A stretch of 64,000 nucleotides of DNA from Alphaproteobacteria bacterium (GCA_030425925.1 JAUHZO010000011.1:62001-126000); one strand, 5' to 3'. Positions 17,480-26,992 are shown, counted from the stretch's first letter. Program-made: numbers and translations. The notes: generated by a model not told the origin, from the sequence alone.

Positions 17480-17562
17480 CCCCTGCAAGAATTGCCATTT
17501 TCGCGCTAGTCTGTCGGCATAAAGTTGCCGACGAGTCTGCCGTAGTTGGTTCTGGGGGAAAT

Positions 17563-18354
17563 ATGTTTGGATCTGTGCGCTCATATTATGAGCTGCTGCG
17601 TCTTGTGATGCAGCGAATCGCGTTTGCTCTGGTGATCGCGCTGGGGGTCGGGATGGCCCTCTGGTGCGGGCTGTGCGCCCTGGGTCTGGCCCCCTGGCCG
17701 GAAGTGACCATAGGCTTTGACGGCGTGCCGCAAGAGGCGGGGCCGGCGCTGCTTGTCGGTATCTCTGCGCTGGCGCTGGCGCTGTGTTTCTACCTGCCGG
17801 CGCAGGCCCGCATCATGGCGCTGGAAACCTCGCATCGCAGCTTTCACATGGGGATGCGCGACGTGGCCCGGGCCTATGCCGCGGCCCACCAGGCGGATCG
17901 CGAGGACACGTTCCGCCTGAAAGGCGAGTTCGATTCGATCCGCGAGCGAATCGGCTTTCTGCGCGACCATCCCGACCTGTCCGAACTCGAACCCTCGGTG
18001 CTGGAACTGGCCGCACAGATGAGCCATGTCAGCACCGAACTGGCCCAGACCTATTCCGATGCCAATGTCGCGCGCGCCCGCGACTTCCTGACCGCCCGGC
18101 AGCAGGAGATCGAATCCTTCAACGAACGCATCGCGCGGGCCAAGGAGGTCGCCAACGAAATGCGCCACTGGATCACCCAGGTGGAGCTGGAAGAGGCCAT
18201 GGCCCGGTCGCAGCTGGCGCGGCTGCGCGACCAGCTGGACGGATTGCTGGAGCGCCTGCCCGACGACCTGCCCCCGCCTGCGCAGCCCGCGGCCGAGGCC
18301 CCGTCCGACACAACAGCGACCGTCACCCGGCTGGAGCCGCGCGCGGCGGAATAG
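17563..18354 (+). CDS. Membrane-anchored coiled-coil protein, unknown function
   Basis: A 263-residue protein. Two N-terminal hydrophobic segments (about residues 20-42 and 62-78, FALVIALGVGMALW and LLVGISALALALCFYL) are followed by a long helical, charged region with heptad-like spacing from about residue 85 to 225, then a proline/alanine-rich tail. It would be a two-pass inner-membrane protein with a large cytoplasmic coiled coil. Homologues beside radA are sometimes called 'DNA repair protein', apparently from position only; nothing here supports enzyme activity. Confidence 0.65.
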   Translation: MFGSVRSYYELLRLVMQRIAFALVIALGVGMALWCGLCALGLAPWPEVTIGFDGVPQEAGPALLVGISALALALCFYLPAQARIMALETSHRSFHMGMRDVARAYAAAHQADREDTFRLKGEFDSIRERIGFLRDHPDLSELEPSVLELAAQMSHVSTELAQTYSDANVARARDFLTARQQEIESFNERIARAKEVANEMRHWITQVELEEAMARSQLARLRDQLDGLLERLPDDLPPPAQPAAEAPSDTTATVTRLEPRAAE

Positions 18355-18418
18355 CCGGGCTTGGCGGCCTGCGCGAAATGAGGCATGAAGCAGGCCCGAC
18401 CCGTCCGCAAGGAAAGCC

Positions 18419-19783
18419 ATGGCCCGCGCCGCCCCTTCTTTTGTCTGTCAGTCCTGCGGCGCGGCCAGTTCGAAATGGTCGGGCCGCTGCGATGCCTGTG
18501 GCGCATGGAACAGCATCGTCGAAGAGGTGCCGCTGTCCAGCGGCCCGCCGTCAAAGGCGCTCAAGTCCAGGGGCCGCAGCATCACGCTGACCGACCTGTC
18601 CAGCACCGAACCGGCCCCGCCCCGCACCGCCTCGCGCCTGGACGAGCTGGACCGCGTGCTGGGCGGCGGGTTGGTGCCCGCCTCGGCGGTGCTTGTGGGC
18701 GGCGATCCGGGCATCGGCAAGTCGACGCTGCTGCTGCAGGCCGCCGCCGCCTTTGCCCGCGCGGGGCTCAGCGTGATCTACGTCTCGGGCGAAGAGGCCA
18801 GCGCGCAGGTGCGCCTGCGCGCGCAGCGGCTGGGGCTGGCGGATGCGCCGGTGCGGCTGGCGTCGGAAACCGCGCTGCGCGACATCCTGACGACTCTGGA
18901 TGCCGAGCGTCCGGATCTGGCCATCGTCGATTCGATCCAGACCATGTGGGCCGACAACGTCGACAGCGCGCCCGGCTCCGTCAGCCAGGTCCGCGCCGCT
19001 GCGCATGAGCTGACCAGCTTTGCAAAGCGCCGCGGCAGCGCCGTGATCATGGTGGGCCATGTCACAAAGGACGGCCAGATCGCCGGGCCCCGCGTGGTCG
19101 AACACATGGTGGACACGGTGCTCTATTTCGAGGGTGAGCGCGGGCACCAGTTCCGCATCCTGCGCTCGGTCAAGAACCGCTTTGGCCCCGCCGACGAGAT
19201 CGGGGTGTTCGAGATGACCGGCGGCGGGCTGGCCGAAGTGCCCAACCCCTCAGCCCTGTTTCTGGCCGAACGCGGCACACCTGCGCCGGGATCGGTTGTG
19301 TTCGCCGGGATCGAGGGCACCCGCCCCGTTCTGGTCGAGATCCAGGCGCTGGTCGCCCCCACCCCGCACAGCCAGCCGCGCCGGTCGGTGGTGGGCTGGG
19401 ATGGCAGCCGACTGGCGATGATCCTCGCCGTGCTGGAAGCGCGCTGCGGCATCCCGTTTGCCGGGCTCGACGTCTATCTCAACGTCGCCGGAGGCCTGCG
19501 CGTGACCGAACCCGCCGCCGATCTGGCTGTGGCCGCTGCGCTACTTTCCGCGCGCGAGGACAGCGGACTGCCGCCCGAGACTGTCGTTTTCGGTGAAATC
19601 AGCCTATCAGGGGCCCTGCGTCCCGTCGGGCAGACCGAGAACCGGTTGAAGGAGGCGCAGAAACTTGGATTTTCCACGGCCTTGCTGCCGGTCGGCGGCA
19701 AATCCGGGACGATCGCGGGCATGACTCTGACGCAAATGTCGGACTTGACCGCGTTTGTGGGCGAGGTATTCGGCGCGGGCTGA
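18419..19783 (+). CDS. radA: DNA repair protein RadA
   Basis: A 454-residue RecA-related ATPase that helps process recombination intermediates. The N-terminal zinc finger uses C10, C13, C24 and C27. Walker A is GGDPGIGKST from residue 94. The RadA-specific KNRFGPADEIG motif is intact, and a Lon-protease-like C-terminal domain includes LNVAGGLRVTEPAADLAVAAAL. The length equals the family norm (about 455). It is followed by cvpA after 28 bases, so they probably share a transcript. Confidence 0.96.
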   Translation: MARAAPSFVCQSCGAASSKWSGRCDACGAWNSIVEEVPLSSGPPSKALKSRGRSITLTDLSSTEPAPPRTASRLDELDRVLGGGLVPASAVLVGGDPGIGKSTLLLQAAAAFARAGLSVIYVSGEEASAQVRLRAQRLGLADAPVRLASETALRDILTTLDAERPDLAIVDSIQTMWADNVDSAPGSVSQVRAAAHELTSFAKRRGSAVIMVGHVTKDGQIAGPRVVEHMVDTVLYFEGERGHQFRILRSVKNRFGPADEIGVFEMTGGGLAEVPNPSALFLAERGTPAPGSVVFAGIEGTRPVLVEIQALVAPTPHSQPRRSVVGWDGSRLAMILAVLEARCGIPFAGLDVYLNVAGGLRVTEPAADLAVAAALLSAREDSGLPPETVVFGEISLSGALRPVGQTENRLKEAQKLGFSTALLPVGGKSGTIAGMTLTQMSDLTAFVGEVFGAG

Positions 19784-19811
19784 GGCGCGCACGGGCAGGA
19801 AAGGCAGGCAG

Positions 19812-20384
19812 ATGGAAGGCTTTACAGTCGTCGACGGGGTCATCGCCGTCATAATCGTCGTATCGGCGCTTCTGGCATATTCCCGCGGGCTGGTGCGCGA
19901 GACAATGGCCATCGCGGGCTGGGTCGTCGCGGCCATCGTGGCCTTCATGTTTGCGGGCCAGGTCCAGCCGCTGGTCAAGGAAGCGCCGGTGATCGGCGAA
20001 TTCCTGTCCGACAGCTGCGAATTGTCCATCATCGCCTCGTTTGCCGCGGTGTTCACGCTGGCGCTGGTGGTGGTGTCGCTGTTCACTCCGCTGTTTTCCT
20101 CGCTGGTGCAGCGCTCGGCGCTGGGCGGGCTGGATCAGGCGCTGGGCTTCTTCTTCGGCGTGGCACGCGGCATCCTGCTGGTGGCGATTGCCTTCTTTGT
20201 CTACGAAACGGTGATCACCGCACAGGACATCGAGATGATCGACGACTCACGCTCGGCCGCCGTCTTCTCGCAATTCACCGACCGCATCGAGGAACAGAAC
20301 CCCGAACAGGCGCTGGGCTGGATCACCGCGCAATACGAGGAACTGGTGGGCGTGTGCGATGCTCCGGAAGGGTCGGACGCGTAG
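19812..20384 (+). CDS. cvpA: CvpA family membrane protein
   Basis: A 190-residue inner-membrane protein of the CvpA family (colicin V production), with four predicted helices and the family-type start VVDGVIAVIIVVSALLAYSRGLVRE. In many proteobacteria it sits directly ahead of purF. Here two lower-GC genes separate them. The ATG at 19812 (MEGFTVVDG) starts the family domain; a longer in-frame start at 19755 would overlap radA. The biochemical role is not settled; links to envelope homeostasis have been reported for the family. Confidence 0.9.
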   Translation: MEGFTVVDGVIAVIIVVSALLAYSRGLVRETMAIAGWVVAAIVAFMFAGQVQPLVKEAPVIGEFLSDSCELSIIASFAAVFTLALVVVSLFTPLFSSLVQRSALGGLDQALGFFFGVARGILLVAIAFFVYETVITAQDIEMIDDSRSAAVFSQFTDRIEEQNPEQALGWITAQYEELVGVCDAPEGSDA

Positions 20385-20410
20385 ACACCAGAACCTGCAC
20401 CGCGAGCGGA

Positions 20411-20440
20411 TTGACAGCCTGTTTCACGCAAAGGTAGCGT
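20411..20440 (+). promoter_or_regulatory. Candidate promoter for the lower-GC gene pair
   Basis: TTGACA (20411-20416), a perfect -35 hexamer, is followed after 18 bases by TAGCGT (20435-20440), a weak -10. The first gene begins at 20460. This would let the pair be expressed independently of cvpA. Confidence 0.35.
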
Positions 20441-20459
20441 TAAGCGGGAGGCTGGTCAT

Positions 20460-21389
20460 ATGCGATACTTGTTTTGGACTGTCGTCGTCGCGGCCCTTTC
20501 GGGGACGCCCGCGCTGGCACAAACGGGCTGCAAAGCCAAACTTGAAGCGGTGATCAACGCCGACGCATCAACGCTGTCAGAAGCAAGATTGACCGCCATG
20601 CACTGTCTGGCGGAAGAACACTACAAGGCTGGGCACAACGGCAAGGAATTTCAGCCCGGCATCAACAAGGTCGGGTATTACACCCTGTCATCCAAACCGC
20701 CGCTTGTTCTTGGAACCAGGGTGGAACAGAAAGTCGATCTGGACGCCCTTTCGAAACAGAAAAAACGCGCCACGGGCGGCGCTCACTCGGGCCTGTCGGC
20801 AAAGTTCAGGTCTGCGGCACGGGACGCGTGTGAATGCCGAACGGTCGGAACCGGACCCGGCCCCAGCAAGAAGATGGAGCTTGACGAGTTTCAGGTGACA
20901 TTGAATGGCACGCTGTTTTCCCAGTTATACGACAAAGGCTCCACGCCAGAACTGGACAAAGTGTATTCGGCGATCAAGGCGCTCACAAACACGCCTTTTT
21001 CGGCGACCGCGCAAACAACTCTGAAACTGGCACAGCAGGACACGGGCTTTGTCGCAACGTATGACCTGAGTGAAGATTGGGGGACGGTTGCGACTGTGGA
21101 TCAAGGTTATCTGCACAGCTTCGGCCAGACCACATTCGATCTCTACAAAAACGACGCGATCGCGGCGACGGCGCTCGACAAATGCGGATGTGTTCCATCT
21201 CAGTCCGGCGGTACTGGCCCGGGCATCAACTGGTCCATTCCTTATGGATCCGACATGTGGTCAGCTCTGAACCACGGCCAAGTGCGCACCCTTCTGGACG
21301 AACCCGAAATCGGGTTCTCGGTGCTGCAATACGCCCCCCCGGAGCTGTACCAATGGCGGATGTATGACTCCCTGACCGGTCAGGAGTGA
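20460..21389 (+). CDS. Secreted/periplasmic protein of unknown family
   Basis: A 309-residue protein with a clear signal peptide (MRYLFWTVVVAALSGTPALAQ, probable cleavage after ALA). The mature part has six or so cysteines, including C-E-C and C-G-C pairs, which fits disulfide formation in the periplasm, and no recognised domain. A hand count over 20641-20760 gives 63 G+C of 120 (52%), well under the neighbours (purF line 22201-22260 gives 40 of 60). It is six bases ahead of the next gene, so the pair is an operon. Probably acquired horizontally. Confidence 0.7.
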   Translation: MRYLFWTVVVAALSGTPALAQTGCKAKLEAVINADASTLSEARLTAMHCLAEEHYKAGHNGKEFQPGINKVGYYTLSSKPPLVLGTRVEQKVDLDALSKQKKRATGGAHSGLSAKFRSAARDACECRTVGTGPGPSKKMELDEFQVTLNGTLFSQLYDKGSTPELDKVYSAIKALTNTPFSATAQTTLKLAQQDTGFVATYDLSEDWGTVATVDQGYLHSFGQTTFDLYKNDAIAATALDKCGCVPSQSGGTGPGINWSIPYGSDMWSALNHGQVRTLLDEPEIGFSVLQYAPPELYQWRMYDSLTGQE

Positions 21390-21395
21390 CCGCGA

Positions 21396-22043
21396 ATGTG
21401 GTTTGATGCCTTGATCGACGAGGCGCTGACGCTTCTGGCCTGTGTGTCGATTACGATGGCCGTCGTACTTTTCATCGCCGGGGCGGCCCTGCCTGCCCGC
21501 CGGGTCAGGATGGTTGCCGTTCTCGTGCTCGGTATGTCGGTTGTCGGGGCGGTCGCCGGGCTTGCCGGCGGGATGAGCCGGGTTGGCGTGGTGGGAGACA
21601 TCATCCCTGCGGCTTTGACACTGTTGGGATTCTCCAGCCTTTACCTCTTTGGGGTCAAGATAACGCGCGGGCTTTATGCGTCTTTCGCCGCTGCCGCTTT
21701 TGCGCTGGCGCTGGGGCTGGGCTATGCAGCAGGTGCCGGAAAGCGCGCGCAGGCGGACGGTTTCTCAGACTCACTTGCCTTTTGCGAGCAGGCGTTCGGA
21801 CATCCCGACATCATGACTGACGACAGGGCCTTTCTCATTCAGGCGCAGCTTTTCGGGATCAATTGCATGAAGATCTTTGCCGCCAGCTTTGCCCGTACAG
21901 CAGAGCCACGGAGAACAGATGACCCCAACGCGGTGTTCGATCCTGATTCCGTGCAATCCCAATATGAAAGCAATTTGCTGGAAAACCTCGCGGATGCCAT
22001 CGACACCGCCATCGAAACGCTGGAACTGGCGGCAAACCCGTAG
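21396..22043 (+). CDS. Membrane protein of unknown family
   Basis: A 215-residue protein with four hydrophobic segments in the first 115 residues (for example ALTLLACVSITMAVVLFIAGA and ASFAAAAFALALGLGYAAGA) and a soluble C-terminal half with three cysteines (in LAFCEQAF and GINCMKIF among others). It follows the secreted gene by six bases, and the two are probably partners. No motif identifies a job. Codon use is less GC-biased than in adjoining genes. Confidence 0.65.
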   Translation: MWFDALIDEALTLLACVSITMAVVLFIAGAALPARRVRMVAVLVLGMSVVGAVAGLAGGMSRVGVVGDIIPAALTLLGFSSLYLFGVKITRGLYASFAAAAFALALGLGYAAGAGKRAQADGFSDSLAFCEQAFGHPDIMTDDRAFLIQAQLFGINCMKIFAASFARTAEPRRTDDPNAVFDPDSVQSQYESNLLENLADAIDTAIETLELAANP

Positions 22044-22150
22044 TCGCCCCCCGCCTTTTGTAATCCTTTCGTGACAAAGCCGCGCGTGGCCCCTAAGACA
22101 ACGGCGTAAGCAGGACAGGATTCGGGACGCTGCCTTTGACCGACCGCACC

Positions 22151-23611
22151 ATGCCCCCCGCCCATCCCTTTGACGACGACAAGCTGCGCGAGGAATGCGG
22201 CGTGTTTGGCGTTGTCGGCGTCACCGATGCCGCCAATTTCGTGGCCCTCGGCCTGCACGCGCTCCAGCATCGCGGGCAGGAGGCCGGCGGGATCGTGGCC
22301 TATCACCCGGATCACGGCTTCAACTCCGCCCGCCGCTTCGGCTATGTGCGCGACAACTTCACCCGCCAGTCGCTGATGGACACCCTGCCCGGCCAGCTGG
22401 CAATCGGGCATGTGCGCTACTCCACCGCCGGCTCCAAGGGCCAGACCGCGATCCGCGACGTGCAGCCCTTCTTTGGCGAGTTCTCCATGGGCGGCGCGGC
22501 CATCGCACATAATGGCAACATCACCAATGCCCTCAGCCTGCGGCGCGAGATGATCGAGCGCGGCTCGATCTTCCAGAGCTCCTCGGACAGCGAATGCATC
22601 ATCCACCTGATGGCCCGCTCGCTCCAGCGTGACATCCCCTCGCGCATGGAAGACGCGCTGCGCCGCGTCGAAGGCGCGTTCAGCGTCGTCGCCATGACCC
22701 GCACCAAGCTGATCGGCGTGCGCGATCCCCTGGGCGTGCGCCCGCTGGTGCTGGGCCGGATCGGACATGACGGATGGGTGCTGGCCTCCGAGACCTGCGC
22801 GCTGGACATCATCGGGGCCGAGTTCGTGCGCGAGATCGACCCGGGCGAAATGGTGGTGATCACCTCGGACGACGGTGTGCAAAGCCTGCGCCCCTTCCGC
22901 CCGGCCAAGCCGCGCTTCTGCATCTTCGAACATGTCTATTTCTCGCGCCCCGACAGCCAGTATGGCGGCCGTTCGGTCTATGAGACCCGCGCGAATATCG
23001 GCCGGGAACTGGCGCGCGAGGCGCCCATCGAGGCCGATCTGGTCTGCCCGGTGCCCGATGGCGGCACGCCCGCGGCCATCGGCTACAGCCAGGAATCCGG
23101 CATCCCCTATGCCATGGGCATCACCCGCAACCAGTATGTGGGCCGCACCTTCATCGAACCGACCGAACAGATCCGCAACATGGGCGTGCGGCTGAAACTG
23201 AACGTCAACCGCGCGCTGATCGCGGGCAAGCGGATCGTGCTGGTGGACGATTCGGTGGTGCGCGGCACCACCTCGCGCAAGATCAAGGACATGATCCTCG
23301 ACGCCGGCGCGAAAGAGGTGCATTTCCGCATCGCCTCGCCCCCCACCGCATGGCCGTGCTTTTACGGTGTCGACACGCCGCAGCGCGAAAAGCTGCTGGC
23401 CGCCACCATGTCCGAGGACGAGATGCGCGACCACATGGGCGTGGATTCCCTGCGCTTCATCACGCTGGACGGGCTTTACCGCGCGGTGGGCGAGGCCGGG
23501 GGCCGCAACCCGGACAGCCCGCAATATTGCGACGCCTGCTTTTCCGGCGAATACCCGGTGGAACCGGCCGACATGCTGGACCAGGGGTTCAAGATGAAGG
23601 CGGCGGAGTGA
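22151..23611 (+). CDS. purF: Amidophosphoribosyltransferase
   Basis: A 486-residue enzyme for the first committed step of purine synthesis: PRPP and glutamine to phosphoribosylamine. The glutaminase domain begins near the catalytic cysteine (C16 in REECGVFGVVG), which is exposed after removal of a short propeptide. The PRPP loop is IVLVDDSVVRGTTSRKI. The ATG at 22151 fits the short propeptide of the family; an in-frame TTG at 22136 would add five residues. In many genomes cvpA directly precedes it. Confidence 0.95.
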   Translation: MPPAHPFDDDKLREECGVFGVVGVTDAANFVALGLHALQHRGQEAGGIVAYHPDHGFNSARRFGYVRDNFTRQSLMDTLPGQLAIGHVRYSTAGSKGQTAIRDVQPFFGEFSMGGAAIAHNGNITNALSLRREMIERGSIFQSSSDSECIIHLMARSLQRDIPSRMEDALRRVEGAFSVVAMTRTKLIGVRDPLGVRPLVLGRIGHDGWVLASETCALDIIGAEFVREIDPGEMVVITSDDGVQSLRPFRPAKPRFCIFEHVYFSRPDSQYGGRSVYETRANIGRELAREAPIEADLVCPVPDGGTPAAIGYSQESGIPYAMGITRNQYVGRTFIEPTEQIRNMGVRLKLNVNRALIAGKRIVLVDDSVVRGTTSRKIKDMILDAGAKEVHFRIASPPTAWPCFYGVDTPQREKLLAATMSEDEMRDHMGVDSLRFITLDGLYRAVGEAGGRNPDSPQYCDACFSGEYPVEPADMLDQGFKMKAAE

Positions 23612-23614
23612 TCC

Positions 23615-24184
23615 ATGCTCGATCCCGACCAGGGGCGCATGACCGTGTGGGAAAAGGGCGACGCCCTGCAGATCAGGGTCCCGGCCAAACTTCGGATCCT
23701 TGTGACCGCCTTTGTCGGGTTCTGGCTTGTGGGATGGGCTTTTGGCTGGATCACCGCCGCCGGCAGTCTGTTTTCCGAAACTGGCGCGGTGTCCATCTTC
23801 CTTCTGGCCTGGCTCGGGGCCTGGACCGCCGGAGGCATTGCCGCGCTGTCTTTTTCCCTGTGGACCGTCGCCGGTGAAGAATGGGTTGAAGTCACGAACC
23901 AAAACACAACCCTGACCCGCCGCATCCGGGGATGCAAACGGCAATGGGTCTGCGAGACCGCGCGCATGTCCCCCCTGCGCGCCGTGGAAAACGAAGGCCC
24001 CTTTCCAGTCAACTCAAGACAAAGACACGGGCTGTGGGCCGCACGATCGGAAGGTGCGCTCAAATTCGCCTGCGGGGTGCACACGATCGGGTTTGCCTTG
24101 AACGTCGATCACGCCGAAGCCAGCCAGGCCCTGTCCCTGATCCGCAAGCGTTTCCCTCATCTGAGGGAACCGCAGCAGAAATGA
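23615..24184 (+). CDS. Two-helix membrane protein with a PH-like soluble region
   Basis: A 189-residue protein. After about 25 polar residues there are two hydrophobic helices (LVTAFVGFWLVGWAFGWITA and IFLLAWLGAWTAGGIAALSFSLW), then a soluble part whose strand-like order (EEWVEVTNQNTTLTRRIRG and so on) resembles membrane-bound PH-like domains; this is a resemblance only. It begins three bases after the purF stop and its own stop overlaps the next start by ATGA, so it is cotranscribed with purF. Confidence 0.55.
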   Translation: MLDPDQGRMTVWEKGDALQIRVPAKLRILVTAFVGFWLVGWAFGWITAAGSLFSETGAVSIFLLAWLGAWTAGGIAALSFSLWTVAGEEWVEVTNQNTTLTRRIRGCKRQWVCETARMSPLRAVENEGPFPVNSRQRHGLWAARSEGALKFACGVHTIGFALNVDHAEASQALSLIRKRFPHLREPQQK

Positions 24185-24807
24185 CCCTCCTCGCCCTCGA
24201 CGCCCGCTGGCGGCGCTTTCACGACGAAACCCGCGCCTGCCCCTGCTGCGGGCAGCGCTTCAACGGCGTCTTCGACATCGGCTTCGACCACCCGCTCATG
24301 TGGCCCCATGGCGAACGCGGCGAGGCACCGGTGCTGCAGGTGGGCGAGGACGTGCTCACCCCGGACCTGTGTCGCCTCGGCGAAGACCACTTCCTCCGCG
24401 CCCTCCTGCCCCTGCCGATCCGCGGCAGCGAGGAACGGGTCTGCTTTGGCGTCTGGGGCAGCGTGCATCCCGACCGGATCAAGGACTACATCGCCGCCTC
24501 CGACGCGGACGACCCGTCGCTGTTCCCGGGCTGCTTTTCCTGGCTCTGCAACGACCTGCCGCTTTTCGACAGCGAAGACCCCATCGCCTGCGACCTGATC
24601 CCCGATCCCGACCCACGCCAGCGACCAGGCCTGAAAGCCCATGATGGCCCCCTGGCAGAGGCACAGAACAGCGGCATCTCCTTTGACGACCTGCTCGACA
24701 TCTACGCCGCCTGCGGGCAGGACATCCGCCCCCACCTGATGCGCGACCAGCTCTTCTTCTTGGCGAAAATACCCCAAACCGGCGGCCCGCCCGGGCGCGA
24801 CGCTTGA
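24181..24807 (+). CDS. DUF2199 domain protein
   Basis: A 208-residue protein of the DUF2199 family. A CPCCGQ zinc-ribbon-like motif near residue 20 is followed by a cluster of conserved aromatic and acidic residues, including VWGSVHPDRI and FPGCFSWLCNDLP. The role of the family is unknown. The last 20 or so residues (FFLAKIPQ and beyond) are encoded by an inverted copy of the dispersed 23-bp motif, so the C-terminus may have been altered by insertion. The ATG overlaps the previous stop. Confidence 0.8.
   Translation: MTLLALDARWRRFHDETRACPCCGQRFNGVFDIGFDHPLMWPHGERGEAPVLQVGEDVLTPDLCRLGEDHFLRALLPLPIRGSEERVCFGVWGSVHPDRIKDYIAASDADDPSLFPGCFSWLCNDLPLFDSEDPIACDLIPDPDPRQRPGLKAHDGPLAEAQNSGISFDDLLDIYAACGQDIRPHLMRDQLFFLAKIPQTGGPPGRDA
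24753..24775 (-). repeat. Dispersed 23-bp motif, copy 2 (inside the end of the DUF2199 gene)
   Basis: On the minus strand it reads GGGGTATTT, then TCG, then CCAAGAAGAAG, identical to the copy after pyrC except for the three central bases. It lies within the last codons of the DUF2199 gene. Confidence 0.75.
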
Positions 24808-24840
24808 CGCTCCGGGAAATCCCGGCCACATCCCGCTCCC

Positions 24841-25485
24841 ATGACGAAACTCGCTCTCATCACCGGTGCGTCGCGCGGGCTGGGCTATGCCCTGGCCGAG
24901 GCGCTGGCCCCCCGGCATCACATCGTCGCCGTCGCCCGCACCGTGGGCGGGCTGGAAGATCTCGACGACCGCATCAAGGCCAGGGGCGGCGAGGCCACGC
25001 TGGCCCCCATGGACATCACCATCCGCGATGCCATGGCGCATCTGTGCCGCTCCATCCATGACCGCTGGGGGCCTGCGCCGGTGGCGCTCTGGGCGCATTG
25101 CGCGATCCACGCCGCGCCGCTGACCCCGGTGCCGCATATGGACGCCAGGGACTGGCAGAAATCCCTGGCCACCAATGTCGACGCGCTGGCCCATCTGATC
25201 CCCTTCGTCGCGCCGCTGCTGGCAGCCGAGGCACAGGCGCTGTTCTTTGACGACCGGCAGGGCGGGCAGAAATTCTTTGGCCATTACGGCAGCACCAAGG
25301 CCGCGCAGATTGCACTGGCGCAAAGCTGGCAGGCCGAAACCGCCCGGACCGGACCAAGAGTGCACATCCTCACCCCGCGCCCCATGGCCACCGCCACCCG
25401 GGCGCGCTTCTTCCCGGGTGAGGACCGCGACACCCTCGCCAGCCCTGAGGACGAAGCCCTGCGCCTGCTGGCCAGCCTGGCCTGA
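24841..25485 (+). CDS. Short-chain dehydrogenase/reductase family protein
   Basis: A 214-residue protein with a Rossmann dinucleotide-binding start (TGASRGLGYALAEAL, residues 8-22) and the YxxxK catalytic pair in YGSTKA. The usual active-site serine region is not clear, and the NNAG motif is replaced by AHCAIHAAP, so it may be a divergent or specialised member. The substrate is unknown. It follows the DUF2199 gene by 33 bases and precedes surE. Confidence 0.8.
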   Translation: MTKLALITGASRGLGYALAEALAPRHHIVAVARTVGGLEDLDDRIKARGGEATLAPMDITIRDAMAHLCRSIHDRWGPAPVALWAHCAIHAAPLTPVPHMDARDWQKSLATNVDALAHLIPFVAPLLAAEAQALFFDDRQGGQKFFGHYGSTKAAQIALAQSWQAETARTGPRVHILTPRPMATATRARFFPGEDRDTLASPEDEALRLLASLA

Positions 25486-25568
25486 GCCCCCGTCGGGCGG
25501 CGTGCTCGCGCCTTGCCCCACGCGCCCCCTTCGCCTATTGAGGGCGAAAACAGGCGGCGGGCGGGTCC

Positions 25569-26354
25569 ATGCGTATTCTCATCACCAATGACGACGGCAT
25601 CAACGCGCCGGGGCTGGCCGCGCTGGAACAGATCGCCACCGAGCTTGCCGGCCCCACGGGCGAGGTCTGGACCGTGGCCCCGGCGTTTGAGCAATCGGGC
25701 GTGGCGCATTGCATCTCCTACACCCATCCCACGATGATCGCCGAGATGGGGCCGCGCCGCTTTGCCGCCGAAGGCAGCCCCGCCGATTGCGTTCTGGCCG
25801 GTCTGCACGACGTTCTGCGGGACAGCCCGCCCGACCTTGTGCTCTCCGGGGTGAACCGCGGCAACAACTCGGCCGAGAATGCGCTTTATTCCGGCACGCT
25901 GGGCGGCGCGCTGGAAGGCGCGCTGCAGGGCCTGCCGGCGATTGCGCTGTCGCAATATTACGGCCCCGACAATGCCGGGGCCCACGACCCGTTCGAGGCC
26001 GCGCGCGTGCATGGCGCGGCCACGCTGCGCCGCCTGCTGGCGGCCACGCCCGAGGCCGGGACGGGCTACCGGCTGTTCTGGAACGTCAACTTCCCTCCGG
26101 TGCCGGCCAAGGCCGTGCGCGGGCTCCGGCTGGCGCCGCAGGGGCTGCGCCAGGGCACACGGTTCAGCATGGAGCCGCATGTCTCGCCGTCGGGGCGGCG
26201 GTTCCTGTGGGTGCGCGGCGGCGACCAGCGCGCGCCCGCCGCGCCGGGATCGGATGCCGCCGTGAACCTGGCCGGCTACATCTCGGCCACGCCCATGCGC
26301 GCCGATCTGACCGCCCATGACGTGCTGGACCAGCTGAAAGACGCCTTTGCATGA
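25569..26354 (+). CDS. surE: 5'/3'-nucleotidase SurE
   Basis: A 261-residue nucleotidase and exopolyphosphatase of the stationary-phase survival family. The metal-binding NDDG (residues 7-10), the second block [11 protein letters not shown], and [25 protein letters not shown] are intact. It overlaps pcm by ATGA. The order surE-pcm-nlpD is the same as in enterobacteria, although rpoS does not follow. Confidence 0.95.
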   Translation: MRILITNDDGINAPGLAALEQIATELAGPTGEVWTVAPAFEQSGVAHCISYTHPTMIAEMGPRRFAAEGSPADCVLAGLHDVLRDSPPDLVLSGVNRGNNSAENALYSGTLGGALEGALQGLPAIALSQYYGPDNAGAHDPFEAARVHGAATLRRLLAATPEAGTGYRLFWNVNFPPVPAKAVRGLRLAPQGLRQGTRFSMEPHVSPSGRRFLWVRGGDQRAPAAPGSDAAVNLAGYISATPMRADLTAHDVLDQLKDAFA

Positions 26355-26992
26355 GCTTCGACGCCGAGGCCAAGATGCAGCTCCTGTTTGCGCTCCGCTC
26401 CAAGGGTGTGACGGACAAGACCGTGCTGTCGGTCATGGAACGCATCGACCGCGGCGATTTCATCCAGGGCTATTTCACCGAACGCGCCTATGAGGACATG
26501 CCGCTGCCCATCGCCTGCGGGCAGACGATCTCGCAGCCCTCGGTGGTGGGGCTGATGACCCAGGCGCTGCAGGTCACGCCCCGCGACAAGGTGCTGGAGG
26601 TGGGCACCGGATCGGGCTACCAGGCCGCGATCCTGAGCCAGCTGGCGCGCCGGGTCTACACGGTGGACCGCCACGCAAGGCTGGTGCGGGCGGCACGCGA
26701 GGTCTTCGACAGCATGGGGCTGACCAACATCACCGCGTTCACCGCCGACGGCTCGCACGGCCTGCCCGACCAGGCGCCGTTCGACCGCATCCTCGTGACC
26801 GCCGCCGCCGAGGACCCGCCCGGGCCGCTCTTGGCGCAGTTGAAGATCGGCGGTATCATGGTGGTGCCGGTGGGCCAGTCCGACACGGTGCAAAGCCTGA
26901 TCCGCGTGACACGCCACGCCGACGGGTTCGAATATGACGAGTTGCGGCCGGTGCGTTTCGTGCCGCTGGTCGAGGGTCTGGGCAAGGAGTGA
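26351..26992 (+). CDS. pcm: Protein-L-isoaspartate O-methyltransferase
   Basis: A 213-residue repair enzyme that methylates abnormal L-isoaspartyl residues using SAM. The active-site segment [13 protein letters not shown] and the SAM motif [15 protein letters not shown] are intact, followed by [14 protein letters not shown]. The length matches the family (about 210). It is translationally coupled to surE and is followed by the lipoprotein gene after 64 bases. Confidence 0.95.
   Translation: MSFDAEAKMQLLFALRSKGVTDKTVLSVMERIDRGDFIQGYFTERAYEDMPLPIACGQTISQPSVVGLMTQALQVTPRDKVLEVGTGSGYQAAILSQLARRVYTVDRHARLVRAAREVFDSMGLTNITAFTADGSHGLPDQAPFDRILVTAAAEDPPGPLLAQLKIGGIMVVPVGQSDTVQSLIRVTRHADGFEYDELRPVRFVPLVEGLGKE

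Noticed and set aside
20431-20446. GTAGCGTTAAGC as a third LacI-type operator
   Set aside because: It matches too few positions of the palindrome and one half is poor.
22136-22150. TTG start for purF
   Set aside because: Possible, but the short propeptide before the catalytic cysteine fits the ATG at 22151.
21839-23944. A 701-codon minus-strand frame opposite purF
   Set aside because: It is antisense to a clear PurF and has no recognised domain or ribosome site.
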